DNA of 64,000 bases from contig NZ_JAALFE010000005.1 in the NCBI RefSeq assembly GCF_011059185.1, forward strand, positions 179,199 to 243,198, in the 5' to 3' direction. This document shows positions 17,864-26,429 of this stretch, one piece after another; position 1 is the first letter of the stretch; every line of letters starts with the position of its first letter. Below the pieces are notes generated by a model, which worked only from the letters and a program-made list of their open reading frames with translations, had not been told where the DNA came from and did no database searches. Source of the stretch: Paragemmobacter kunshanensis (lineage in GTDB: Bacteria; Pseudomonadota; Alphaproteobacteria; Rhodobacterales; Rhodobacteraceae). Position numbers and translations under genes: made by a program.

Positions 17864-20800
17864 ATGGCCACCACCACCGGAACCTCAGGCAACGACTCTC
17901 TCATCGGCTCCGCCGCCATGGATGAGATCAGCGGCCTTGCCGGCAATGATACCCTCTCGGGTGCGGCGGGAAACGATGTCATCTCGGGCAGCGCGGGCAA
18001 TGATGTCGTCGAAGGCGGCAACGGCACCGACCGCATCTATGGCGGCACAGGCAACGACTACCTCGCCGGCAACGACCTCACCGATCCGGCCGCCGCCGCC
18101 GCCGCAGGCAACCTTTCCCCTGCCGTCTCTCTGGAAGACAGTGCCGCCGACATGCTCGATGGCGGCGCGGGTGCCGACACGATCTTCGGCGGCGGCGGCA
18201 GCGACCTCCTCCTCGGCGGGTCGGAGAATGATATCCTCGATGGCGGCGCCGGGGCCGACACCCTGATCGGCGGCACCGGAGCGGACACGATCTTCGGCGG
18301 CGACGACAATGACCTGATCTCCGGCGACGATGCCGCCTATACCCCCTTCGGCGCGGGCTTCGGCCAATCCGGCAGCGCCTTCGCCATCAACCAGACAACC
18401 ACCGGCGACCAATCCCCGCCCAAGATGGTCACGCTTCAGGATGGCCGCGTCCTCTATGCCTGGTCCGATGCAACCGGCACCCTGAACGTCCGCATCTTCG
18501 CCGCCGATGGCAGCCCCTCCACCGATCAGTTCGCCCTCTCTTCCCAATGGGGCATCAGTGCGGGCGATAGCTTCGACTGGGACAGCCTCGATCTCGACCG
18601 CCTCGCCGATGGCCGCGTCATGCTCAGCTATGTGCGCGTCAGCACCTCGGGCGGCGAGGAGCCGGTCTTCTCCATCCTCGACCCCGCCATCGAACCCGGC
18701 TCACCCGGCTTCGTCGCCGTCTCCAACGTCGAAGTCCAGGGCAGCGACACCACCACCACCGAATCGCCCCCCGTCACCACCGTCCTTTCCAACGGCAACG
18801 TCCTCTTCGTCTGGTCCAACAACGCGCTGACCAACACGACAGCCACCATCCTCGAAGGGCGCATCTACGATCCATCCACCGGGAACTGGGTCACCAGCGA
18901 TTTCCGGATCGGCACCGTGGCGATCGACGGCCTCGATACGGCCGATGTCAACAACCTCTCCGTCCTGCAACTGACGGGCGGCAACATCGTCGTGGGCTTC
19001 GTCCGCTCCAACTCTGAATCCGGCGGCATCGAGCCGGTCTACACGGTCCTCGATCAGAACGGGAACACCGTCCTCGCCAATGCCGAGATGCAGCAGACCG
19101 ACAGCACCGTCTGGGAAAGCCCCCCGGTGATGACATCCCTCGCCGATGGGCGCTGGATCGCGGTCTGGGCCAACAACGGCTATTCCGACGACATCACCTC
19201 GATGACGCTCGAGGCGCGGATCTTCAACGCCGACGGCACCCCCGCCACAGGCGACATCTCCCTTGGCGCGGCCGTCGACGGCTCCGATGCCTTCGACCTC
19301 GAACATATCAGCATCGCCCAGCTTTCCGGCGGCCGCGTCGTTGTCGGCTATGTCGAAACCTATGCCACCGGCACAACGACCTACCCCGAATTCGTGATCA
19401 TCGACCCGGCAACCGGGTCCGTCGTCGTCACGCCCCAGCAGATCGCCATATCCCCCTCGAACATCTGGCCTGGCCCGCCCAAGATCGTGGCCCTGGGCGA
19501 TACCGGGGCCTTCGTCGCCGTCTATGCCGAAGGCAACCAGTTCTCGGCCATCGCCGCCGGCATCAACTACCGCATCTTCGACGCCAGCGGCAACGCGCTG
19601 ACCGGCCAGATTGCCGTCACCGGCACCTCCGGCAATGCCGCGCTGGACAACAGCGATGGCTTCGACTGGGACAACGTCCAGGTCATCTACAACGCCTCCA
19701 ACAACAGCTTCGTCATCTCATGGGCGGGCAGCAGCGACGGCGCGGGAACCGGCGCCTATAGCAGCGGCCCCATCGCCGCGCCCGGCGGCCTGACCAGCCC
19801 CACCATCGACCCCCTCGCCGGCAGCGGCGATTCCCTCGACGGCGGCGCGGGCAATGACACGATCACCGGCGCGGGCGGCAACGACACCATCGCAGGCGGG
19901 TCGGGCAACGACTCGCTCTATGGCGGGGCGGGCAACGACTCCCTCGCCGGGGGAACCGGGGCCGACCTCCTCGATGGCGGCGACGGCACCGACAGCCTCA
20001 CCGCAGCGCAGGGCGATACCGTATCGGGCGGCGCGGGGGATGACCGCATCACCCTTGCCGATCTGGCCGAGGCGGGCACCGCCGGGCTCACCATCACAGG
20101 CGGCGACGGCTTCGACACGCTCGATCTCGCCCAGCTGACCGTGCGCGGCTCCACCGTCCGCAGCGGCAATGGCACCACCGGCTATAGCGGCACGATGACC
20201 ATGCTCGACGGCAGCGTCATCACCTTCAGCGGGATCGAAAGCATCGTCTGCTTCACCCGAGGCACCGCCATCGCCACGCCTTTGGGCCCGCGCCCGATAG
20301 AGGCGCTGGCCAAAGGCGATCTCGTCCTCACGCCCTCCGGCCTTCGCCCCATCCGCTGGATCGGCCACCGCCACCTCGACACCGCCGATCTGGCCGCGAA
20401 CCCCAAACTCGCCCCGGTGCGCATTCCGGCAGGCGCTCTCGGCCCCGGCCTGCCCGGGCGCAGCCTCACCGTCTCGCCCCAGCACCGCATCCTCATCGCC
20501 AACCGCGTGGCCGAACGCATGTTCGACAGCCCCGCAATCCTCGTCCCGGCCAAGGATCTGGTGGGCAGCTTCGGCATCACCCAGCTTCCCCCCACCGAAC
20601 CTGCCGAATACTGGCACCTCCTGCTGGACGGTCACCATGTCGTGCAGGCCGAAGGCGCATGGGCCGAAACCCTTTTCCCGGGGGAAGAGGCCATGAAAGG
20701 CCTCTCCTGCGCGGCGCGCGCCGAAATCCTCACCCTCTTCCCGCAACTCGCCATGCGCCCGGCCCGGCTCTGCTTCCCGCCCGCCTACCCGCTGCTCCGG

Positions 20801-20899
20801 GGCGCAAGGGTGCAACGGATGGTGCAACGCTGCGCGGCCAACCGCCGCGCGCTGGTCGAAACCGCGCTGCCAGAGGCTTCCCTCCAACACGCCGTCTGA
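17864..20899 (+). CDS. large RTX-repeat protein with an internal four-fold repeat and C-terminal Hint (hedgehog/intein) domain
   Basis: 1011 residues, probably secreted. Residues ~5-160 carry calcium-binding RTX nonapeptides (GGxGxDxhx type). Residues ~165-640 contain four repeats of ~118 residues: the motif (S/G)PP..L.(D/N)G occurs at residues 184, 301, 419 and 537. Each repeat has a second half with L.GGR.VVGY, so about eight propeller-blade-like units. More RTX repeats lie at ~655-735. A Hint domain starts at Cys796 (CFTRGTAIATP) with a conserved VSPQHRILI block. There is no N-terminal signal peptide, as expected for type I secretion, but no exporter genes are nearby. Function unknown. Confidence 0.85.
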   Translation: MATTTGTSGNDSLIGSAAMDEISGLAGNDTLSGAAGNDVISGSAGNDVVEGGNGTDRIYGGTGNDYLAGNDLTDPAAAAAAGNLSPAVSLEDSAADMLDGGAGADTIFGGGGSDLLLGGSENDILDGGAGADTLIGGTGADTIFGGDDNDLISGDDAAYTPFGAGFGQSGSAFAINQTTTGDQSPPKMVTLQDGRVLYAWSDATGTLNVRIFAADGSPSTDQFALSSQWGISAGDSFDWDSLDLDRLADGRVMLSYVRVSTSGGEEPVFSILDPAIEPGSPGFVAVSNVEVQGSDTTTTESPPVTTVLSNGNVLFVWSNNALTNTTATILEGRIYDPSTGNWVTSDFRIGTVAIDGLDTADVNNLSVLQLTGGNIVVGFVRSNSESGGIEPVYTVLDQNGNTVLANAEMQQTDSTVWESPPVMTSLADGRWIAVWANNGYSDDITSMTLEARIFNADGTPATGDISLGAAVDGSDAFDLEHISIAQLSGGRVVVGYVETYATGTTTYPEFVIIDPATGSVVVTPQQIAISPSNIWPGPPKIVALGDTGAFVAVYAEGNQFSAIAAGINYRIFDASGNALTGQIAVTGTSGNAALDNSDGFDWDNVQVIYNASNNSFVISWAGSSDGAGTGAYSSGPIAAPGGLTSPTIDPLAGSGDSLDGGAGNDTITGAGGNDTIAGGSGNDSLYGGAGNDSLAGGTGADLLDGGDGTDSLTAAQGDTVSGGAGDDRITLADLAEAGTAGLTITGGDGFDTLDLAQLTVRGSTVRSGNGTTGYSGTMTMLDGSVITFSGIESIVCFTRGTAIATPLGPRPIEALAKGDLVLTPSGLRPIRWIGHRHLDTADLAANPKLAPVRIPAGALGPGLPGRSLTVSPQHRILIANRVAERMFDSPAILVPAKDLVGSFGITQLPPTEPAEYWHLLLDGHHVVQAEGAWAETLFPGEEAMKGLSCAARAEILTLFPQLAMRPARLCFPPAYPLLRGARVQRMVQRCAANRRALVETALPEASLQHAV

Positions 20900-20919
20900 T
20901 CGCGCGGGCCCCTCGGCCC

Positions 20920-21267
20920 CTACATGCCGTGAACCGGCCTCTGCCGCCGCCGCCAACTCACGGCGGCCCTCGCGCAAGCCCGCGTCAGATCGCGCCAGAC
21001 CGCCAGACCCGCCTCCAGATCCACCCCCTCGGGCAGCACCATCACCAGCCGCGTCTCCCCCTCGGCAATGTCCAGCCGCCCCGCAGGATGCGCACGCATC
21101 CACGCCTCCCGCTCCGCCTCGGTCGCCCGAACGGCAAAGCGAAGGGCGAACCGCCCGCCTTCCACGGTGAATTCCGGTGCCTCCGCCCCGTCGCGGGCAA
21201 AGACCACCGCCCCCTCCCGCTCCACGCCCACGAAGCCCGCGGCGACCAGGGCCTCCTCCAAGGTCAC
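20920..21267 (-). CDS. hypothetical protein coupled to smc, 115 residues
   Basis: The GTG at 21267 overlaps the TGA of smc (GTGA), so the two are probably translated together. The protein is Glu/Ala/Arg-rich without a signal peptide or membrane segment. Its centre (EFTVEGGRFALRFAVRATEAE) and end (LTRACARAAVSWRRRQRP) look like a small alpha/beta protein. I do not recognise a domain. An upstream in-frame ATG would lie deep inside smc and is rejected. It converges with the RTX/Hint gene, 20 bp away. Confidence 0.65.
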   Translation of the reverse strand: MTLEEALVAAGFVGVEREGAVVFARDGAEAPEFTVEGGRFALRFAVRATEAEREAWMRAHPAGRLDIAEGETRLVMVLPEGVDLEAGLAVWRDLTRACARAAVSWRRRQRPVHGM

Positions 21268-24200
21268 GCGACCAAGGCCTCGGCCTTCTTCAGGTCCACG
21301 CTCACCAACTGGCTCACGCCCTGTTCCTGCATCGTCACCCCGAACAGCCGGTCCATCCGCGCCATCGTCACCGCATGGTGCGTGATGATCAGGAACCGCG
21401 TCTCCGTCCGCCGCGCCATCTCGTCCAAAAGGTCGCAGAACCGCGTCACGTTGGCATCGTCCAGCGGCGCATCCACCTCGTCCAGCACGCAGATCGGCGC
21501 GGGGTTCGCCAGGAACACGCCAAAGATCAACGCCAGCGCCGTCAACGTCTGCTCCCCCCCGGACAGAAGCGACAGCGTCGCCAGCTTCTTGCCGGGCGGC
21601 TGGCACATGATCTCCAGCCCGGCCTCCAGCGGATCATCCGATTCCACCAGCACCAGCCGCGCCTCGCCCCCGCCGAAAAGATGGGTGAAGAGGGTGGAGA
21701 AATTGGCATTCACCTGCTCGAAGGCCGTCAGCAGCCGCTCCCGCCCTTCCTTGTTCAGCCCCGCGATACCCGACCGCAGCTTCTTGATCGCCTCTTCCAG
21801 ATCGACCTTTTCCTTGGCCAGCGTGTCATGCTCCCCGGCCACCGCCTTGGCATCCTCCTCGGCCCGCAGGTTCACCGCCCCCAGGGCCTCGCGCTGCCGC
21901 TTCAGCCGGTTCACATCGGCATCCAGCGCCTCGGCATCCGGCATCTTCTCCGGGTCCGCCTTCAGCGTGGCCAGCAACTGCTCCGGCGTGCTTTCCGTCT
22001 CCTCGAAAATCCGCTCGGCGGCATAGGCCACCGTCTCGCGCGCCGCATCCATCCGCGCCTCGGCCCGCGCCCGCGCCTCGCGCGCCTCGCCCGCCGCGCG
22101 TTCCGCCTCCCGCTCGGCCAGTTGCGCCTCGCGCAGCGCGCCCTCCGCCTCGGCCAGCGCATCGGCGGCCACCTGCCGCCGCGCCTCGGCCGCCGCAATC
22201 GCCTCGGCCAGCTCCTCGCGCTTGATGGCAATCTCTTCCGGCGCGGCGCTGGCCTCGGCCAGTTCCTCTTCCGTCTCGGCCTTGCGCTCGGCCAGTTCCG
22301 CGATGCGCCGCTCCGCCGTCTCCAGCCGGTGCTTCCAGCCCGAAAGCTCCTTCACCGCCTCCTGCCGCCGCTTCACCCGCGCCTCGCCCTCGCGGCGCAA
22401 CTCGTCAAGGCCGGACCGCCGCGTCAGCATGGCCAGCCGCGCCGCCTCGACGGCCACCTTGGCCGCCTCCACCGCGCTGCGCGCGCCCTCCAGATCGCCC
22501 AGATCGCCCATCGCGGCCTCGGCCTCGCGCAGCCGCGCCCGCGCGGCCATCGCCTCATCCTCAAAGCGCGACACCGCCAGCCGCGCCGCCTCCAGCTTGC
22601 CCCCGGCAATGGACTTGTCCGCCTCCGCCCGCGCCGCCGCGCGGTTCGCCTCGGTCACCCGCCCATCCGCCGCGCGCCGCGCCTCGCGCGCCATCTGATC
22701 GGCGCGCGACAGATCCATGAGCCGCCCCTGCAAGGCCTCATGCGCCTGCCGCGCGCCTTCGGCCTTCGCGGCCACCTCTTCCAGATCGCGCTTCAACTGC
22801 ACGAGCCGGTTCAACTGCTGCAGGCGCAGCGCGGCGGCGCTGGGGGCATCCTCGGCCCCCGCCCGGAACCCGTCCCAGCGCCACAGATCGCCTTCCTTCG
22901 AAACCAGCCGCTGCCCCGGCAACAGCTCGGCCTGCAACGCCGCCCCCTGCGCCCGGTCCACCAGCCCGATCTGCCCCAGCCGCCGCGCCAGAACCCCCGG
23001 CGCCTTCACATGCGCCGACAGCCGCGCCACGCCCGCAGGCAACCCCTGCGGCGCGTCATAATCCGCAAGCTTCGCCCAGCCCGACCGCCCGTCGCTGCCC
23101 ACCTCCGGCGCGCGCAGGTCATCGGCCAGGGCCGCACCCAGCGCCTTCTCGAACCCCGGCTCCACCTCCAGCCGATCCAGAAGCTGCGTCCCCGCACTCG
23201 CCTCCCGCTCCACCAGCCGCGCCAGCGCCGCCACTTCCGCGCGCAACGCATTGGCCTCGCCCTCGGCGGCAGACCGCGCCGCCCGCGCCTCGGCCTCGCG
23301 CGCCTGCGTCTCGGCCCGGGCCACCTCGGCCTTCTCCAGCAGCGCCTCGGATTCCTCGGCCTGCGCCACGGCCAGTTCCTGCGCCTCTTCCGCCGCCTCG
23401 AACGCCTCTGATGCCAGCGCCAGCGCCTCCGTCGCCCCCTCCACCGCATCGCGCGCCGATGCCGCCGCGCCCTCGGCCTTTTCCAGCGTGCCCCGCGTAT
23501 CCGCCAGCATCCGCTGCGCCGACTGGTGCCGCGCCGCCAGCCGCGCGCTGTCCTCCGTCGCCTGCGCCAGCATCCCCTCGCGCTCGCCCAGCACGGCCCC
23601 GGCCTCGCGCGCCACATCCGCCGCCTCGGCCAGCCGCTCCTCATGCCCCTCATGGGCGCGCGCCAGCTGCTCGATCTCCCAGTCAAGGCGCGAGATCGTC
23701 TCCCCGGCATCCCGGTTCAGCCCCGCCTCGCGCTCCATGTCGCGCACAAGCTGCTCGATCCGCCCGCGCAGCGTCTCGATCATCGCCCGCGCCCGCGCCT
23801 CCTGCTCGGCCAGCCCGTCGCGCTGCACCACCAAGCGCTGCAGGATGGCCGAGGCAATCGCCTCCTCCTCACGCCGACCGGGCAGCACATCCTCGCGCCC
23901 CTCGCGCGCCTTGCCCGCCGCCCGCGCCGCAGCCTCCGCCTGGCTGGCCGCCACCAGCCGCTCGCGCAACACGCCCTCGGCCTCCAGCCGCCCCATTTCG
24001 GCCTCGCGCCAGCGGCGATAGAGCAGCATCCCCTCCGCCCGCCGCAACTCCTCGCCGATCTCGCGATAGCGCGCCGCCTGCTTGGCCTGCCGGGTCAGGG
24101 TCGACAACTGCTGCGCCAACTGCTCCAGCACGTCATCCACGCGGGTCAGGTTCTGCTCTGCCCCCTGCAGCTTCAACTCCGCCTCATGCCGCCGCGCATA

Positions 24201-24719
24201 AAGGCCCGAAATCCCCGCCGCCTCTTCCAGCACACGCCTGCGCGCTTTCGGCTTTGCGTTGATCAGTTCCGAAATCTGCCCCTGCCGCACCAGCGCCGGG
24301 CTATGCGACCCGGTCGAGGCATCGGCGAACAGCATCTGCACATCCCGCGCCCGCACATCCTTGGCATTGGCCTTGTAGGCCGACCCCGCATCCCGCGTGA
24401 TCCGCCGCACGATCTCGATCTGGTCCGTCTCGTTGAACCCCGAAGGCGCCAGCCGGTCCTGATTGTCGATCACCAGTGCCACTTCCGCGAAATGGCGGGC
24501 GGGCCGCGTGGCGGCCCCGGCGAAGATCACATCCTCCATCCCGCCGCCGCGCATCGCCGTGGGGCGGTTCTCGCCCATCACCCAGCGCAACGCCTCCAGC
24601 AGGTTCGACTTGCCGCATCCGTTCGGTCCGACAACGCCCGTCAGCCCCTCATGGATCACCAGATCCGTGGGGTCGACAAAGCTTTTGAATCCGTTCAGCC
24701 GCAGCCTGGTAAAGCGCAC
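21264..24719 (-). CDS. smc: chromosome segregation protein SMC
   Basis: 1151-residue structural-maintenance-of-chromosomes ATPase that organises DNA with ScpA and ScpB. The N-terminal head has Walker A GPNGCGKSN (from residue 31). Two long Ala/Glu/Arg-rich coiled-coil arms flank a hinge near the middle (around LEVEPGFEKALGAALADDL). The C-terminal head carries the signature LLSGGEQTL and Walker B CVLDEVDAPLDDAN. The high GC gives long shadow frames on the other strand over the coiled coil. The 3' end overlaps a 115-residue gene. Confidence 0.97.
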   Translation of the reverse strand: MRFTRLRLNGFKSFVDPTDLVIHEGLTGVVGPNGCGKSNLLEALRWVMGENRPTAMRGGGMEDVIFAGAATRPARHFAEVALVIDNQDRLAPSGFNETDQIEIVRRITRDAGSAYKANAKDVRARDVQMLFADASTGSHSPALVRQGQISELINAKPKARRRVLEEAAGISGLYARRHEAELKLQGAEQNLTRVDDVLEQLAQQLSTLTRQAKQAARYREIGEELRRAEGMLLYRRWREAEMGRLEAEGVLRERLVAASQAEAAARAAGKAREGREDVLPGRREEEAIASAILQRLVVQRDGLAEQEARARAMIETLRGRIEQLVRDMEREAGLNRDAGETISRLDWEIEQLARAHEGHEERLAEAADVAREAGAVLGEREGMLAQATEDSARLAARHQSAQRMLADTRGTLEKAEGAAASARDAVEGATEALALASEAFEAAEEAQELAVAQAEESEALLEKAEVARAETQAREAEARAARSAAEGEANALRAEVAALARLVEREASAGTQLLDRLEVEPGFEKALGAALADDLRAPEVGSDGRSGWAKLADYDAPQGLPAGVARLSAHVKAPGVLARRLGQIGLVDRAQGAALQAELLPGQRLVSKEGDLWRWDGFRAGAEDAPSAAALRLQQLNRLVQLKRDLEEVAAKAEGARQAHEALQGRLMDLSRADQMAREARRAADGRVTEANRAAARAEADKSIAGGKLEAARLAVSRFEDEAMAARARLREAEAAMGDLGDLEGARSAVEAAKVAVEAARLAMLTRRSGLDELRREGEARVKRRQEAVKELSGWKHRLETAERRIAELAERKAETEEELAEASAAPEEIAIKREELAEAIAAAEARRQVAADALAEAEGALREAQLAEREAERAAGEAREARARAEARMDAARETVAYAAERIFEETESTPEQLLATLKADPEKMPDAEALDADVNRLKRQREALGAVNLRAEEDAKAVAGEHDTLAKEKVDLEEAIKKLRSGIAGLNKEGRERLLTAFEQVNANFSTLFTHLFGGGEARLVLVESDDPLEAGLEIMCQPPGKKLATLSLLSGGEQTLTALALIFGVFLANPAPICVLDEVDAPLDDANVTRFCDLLDEMARRTETRFLIITHHAVTMARMDRLFGVTMQEQGVSQLVSVDLKKAEALVA

Positions 24720-25012
24720 GGGCGGTAATCCCCGGTTGATTCCGTCAAACCCGCATGGTCCCCACGATCCCCGCGCCCGTCAACCGCCCGAACCCCGCAT
24801 ATTGGCAATCCCGCCGCCTTATCCCCAAGATATTGCGCATCCCGCCCGCGCCCGGCCTTCCCCGCCGCCGCGCCGATCAGCCCTTTCAACGATCCCGGAC
24901 AGACCTCAGTCCAATCCGTCATCAGACCTAGTCCTGTCACATTCCTGCCCGATTTCTGCCACAAATCAGGGGCGAACAGACGCCCCCCCGGGGTCGTTGG
25001 GAGAAGAAGAGT
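24720..25012. other. intergenic region between smc and a divergent small operon
   Basis: 293 bp that should hold the divergent promoters. An open frame exists on the minus strand, but its codon third positions are not strongly G/C, unlike real genes here, so I do not call it. No RNA gene or clear promoter pair is seen. Confidence 0.4.
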
Positions 25013-25096
25013 ATGCCGGTTAACCAGATCCATCTGCCCGCCCTGCCGGGCCAAACCACAGCGCCCGCCACCCTCGCAAACGGGGGGCAGGCATGA
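25013..25096 (+). CDS. 27-residue small ORF coupled to the next gene
   Basis: ATG at 25013 is preceded by GGGAGAAGAAGAG, a good ribosome-binding site, and encodes 27 residues (MPVNQIHLPALPGQTTAPAT then LANGGQA). Its TGA at 25094-25096 overlaps the ATG of the following 97-residue gene (ATGA). It may be a leader peptide that couples translation, a functional microprotein, or a chance frame. The composition is Pro/Ala/Gly-rich, neither membrane nor clearly signal-like. Confidence 0.45.
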   Translation: MPVNQIHLPALPGQTTAPATLANGGQA

Positions 25097-25386
25097 CGAT
25101 CCTGCGCAATTTCACCCCCGCCAGCGGCCCCCTGGGCGAAACCATGGCCGACCGCGCCCGCCGCCAGCGGCGTGCCGCCGTGGCCTCGCGCCTGCCCTGC
25201 ATCATCCAGACATCCTCCGATGGCACCAGGGTCGAGGAACACCACTTCCCCCGCATCCCCCGCCTGTCCGAGGTGCTGTCCCGCCTGGGCCCCAACGCGG
25301 TTCTCGTCGGCATCCGCTTCGGCCAGATCGGCGAAGGCAGCGGCAAGCCCGCCGCGATCCTGCCCTTCACCGACAGCCGCGCCTGA
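25093..25386 (+). CDS. hypothetical protein, 97 residues
   Basis: The start at 25093 follows GGGGGG and overlaps a 27-residue ORF. The N-terminus is basic (ADRARRQRRAAVASRLP) and the C-terminus mixed alpha/beta (SEVLSRLGPNAVLVGIRFGQIG). No recognised domain, signal peptide or transmembrane segment. The stop codon lies within the left arm of a large stem-loop that separates it from a convergent SDR gene. Confidence 0.6.
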   Translation: MTILRNFTPASGPLGETMADRARRQRRAAVASRLPCIIQTSSDGTRVEEHHFPRIPRLSEVLSRLGPNAVLVGIRFGQIGEGSGKPAAILPFTDSRA

Positions 25387-25449
25387 TCACGCCCTGCGCC
25401 GCGCAGGGCCCAAAGGGCCGCGCGCGGCGCAGGGCGCGCGCGATCAGGC
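25381..25449. terminator. large bidirectional stem-loop between two convergent genes
   Basis: The outer arms GCCTGATC (25381-25388) and GATCAGGC (25442-25449) and the inner arms GCCCTGCGCCGCGC (25391-25404) and GCGCGGCGCAGGGC (25422-25435) are perfect complements. A further GGCCC-AAA-GGGCC hairpin sits in the loop. It spans the stop of the plus gene and ends 4 bp before the stop of the minus SDR gene, so it can serve both transcripts. No T-tract is present. Confidence 0.7.
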
Positions 25450-25453
25450 CCGG

Positions 25454-26152
25454 TCAGACATGCCGCGTGATCCCGCCATCCACCCGCAGGCTCTGGCCGG
25501 TGACATAGCTCGACTCATCGGTCAGCAGAAAAGCCGCGGCCTTCGCCTGCTCTTCCACCCGCGCGATCCGCTTCAGCGCGGTCAGTTCCGCGAACTTGCC
25601 CACGTCCAGGCTGTCGGTAAAGCCCGGCATCAGGCAGTTCATCCGGATGTTCTTCGGGCCATAGCGATCTGCATAAAGCTTGGTAAAGGTCGAAACCCCG
25701 GCCCGATACACGCATGAGGCCGGAAACCACGGCGACGGCTCGAAAGCGGCATAGGTCGTGACATTCACGATGGACCCGCCGCCCTGCGCCTCCATCACCG
25801 GGGTCACAAGCCGGGCCATGCGGATCACCGATTTCACGATCATGTCGTTGGCCAGATCCCAGTTCTCGTCGCTGATCTCCAGCAGGTCGCCCTTCGGCGG
25901 ATGGCCGGTATGGTTCAGCACCGCGTCGATCCGGCCATGGGTCGCCATCGCCAGATCCACCACCGCCTTCAGATCCGCCGGCTCCTGCGCCACGCCACGA
26001 TGCGCCACCCCGCCCAGTTCGGCGGCCAGCCGCTCGCAATTCTCGGACGGAGACATCAGCACCACCGCATGGCCCCGCGATGCCATCTCCCGCGCCACCG
26101 CCGCCCCGATGCCGCGCCCCGCGCCGGTGATCAGCGCCACTTTCCCCGTCAT
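25454..26152 (-). CDS. short-chain dehydrogenase/reductase with atypical active-site motifs
   Basis: 232 residues of SDR fold. The cofactor motif TGAGRGIG near the N-terminus is normal, and the C-terminal SYVTGQSLRVDGG is typical. The usual NNAG is NHTG. The segment that normally reads YxxxK is VYRAGVSTF, with Val where Lys is expected, and a Thr-rich VNVTTYAAF replaces the usual Ser motif. Catalysis may use different residues or be lost. The ATG at 26152 follows GGGAGGACGGG. Substrate unknown. It faces the 97-residue gene across a large stem-loop. Confidence 0.82.
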   Translation of the reverse strand: MTGKVALITGAGRGIGAAVAREMASRGHAVVLMSPSENCERLAAELGGVAHRGVAQEPADLKAVVDLAMATHGRIDAVLNHTGHPPKGDLLEISDENWDLANDMIVKSVIRMARLVTPVMEAQGGGSIVNVTTYAAFEPSPWFPASCVYRAGVSTFTKLYADRYGPKNIRMNCLMPGFTDSLDVGKFAELTALKRIARVEEQAKAAAFLLTDESSYVTGQSLRVDGGITRHV

Positions 26153-26429
26153 CCCGTCCTCCCTGAACCCTGCCGTCCCGTGGCGCCCTTCGGCCCCGAA
26201 ACCGCCGCCACCATGCCCGCAACCGCCCGCCGGGGCCAGCCCCCACACCCCGCGCCGGATTCCGCCGATCCGGTCCGGCCGGGAACGGGTCGTTTCCAAA
26301 TGACAGGTTGATCTCGCCGCCCCCGGGACGCTAAGGCAGGTTAATGCCCCTCTCGGTTGCGCTCCTGCGCCTCCGTTCCTCAGGCAGACCCCACCCCCGG
26401 CCAGCCTCCAAGGTGCCCATCCCGACCGC
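26153..26429. other. intergenic region between the SDR gene and the acyltransferase gene
   Basis: 277 bp between divergent genes. I see no convincing promoter hexamers, repeats or RNA gene. AAGG precedes the ATG at 26430 but is about 16 bp away, so initiation there looks weak. Confidence 0.35.

Noticed and set aside
21177..24728. Long open frames (several hundred codons) on the plus strand opposite smc
   Set aside because: They mirror the smc coiled coil in a GC-rich genome, are Arg/Pro/Leu-rich and have no ribosome-binding site.
24695..25054. 119-codon minus-strand frame upstream of smc
   Set aside because: Third codon positions are not strongly G/C as in real genes here, there is no domain, and the end runs into the start of smc in another frame.
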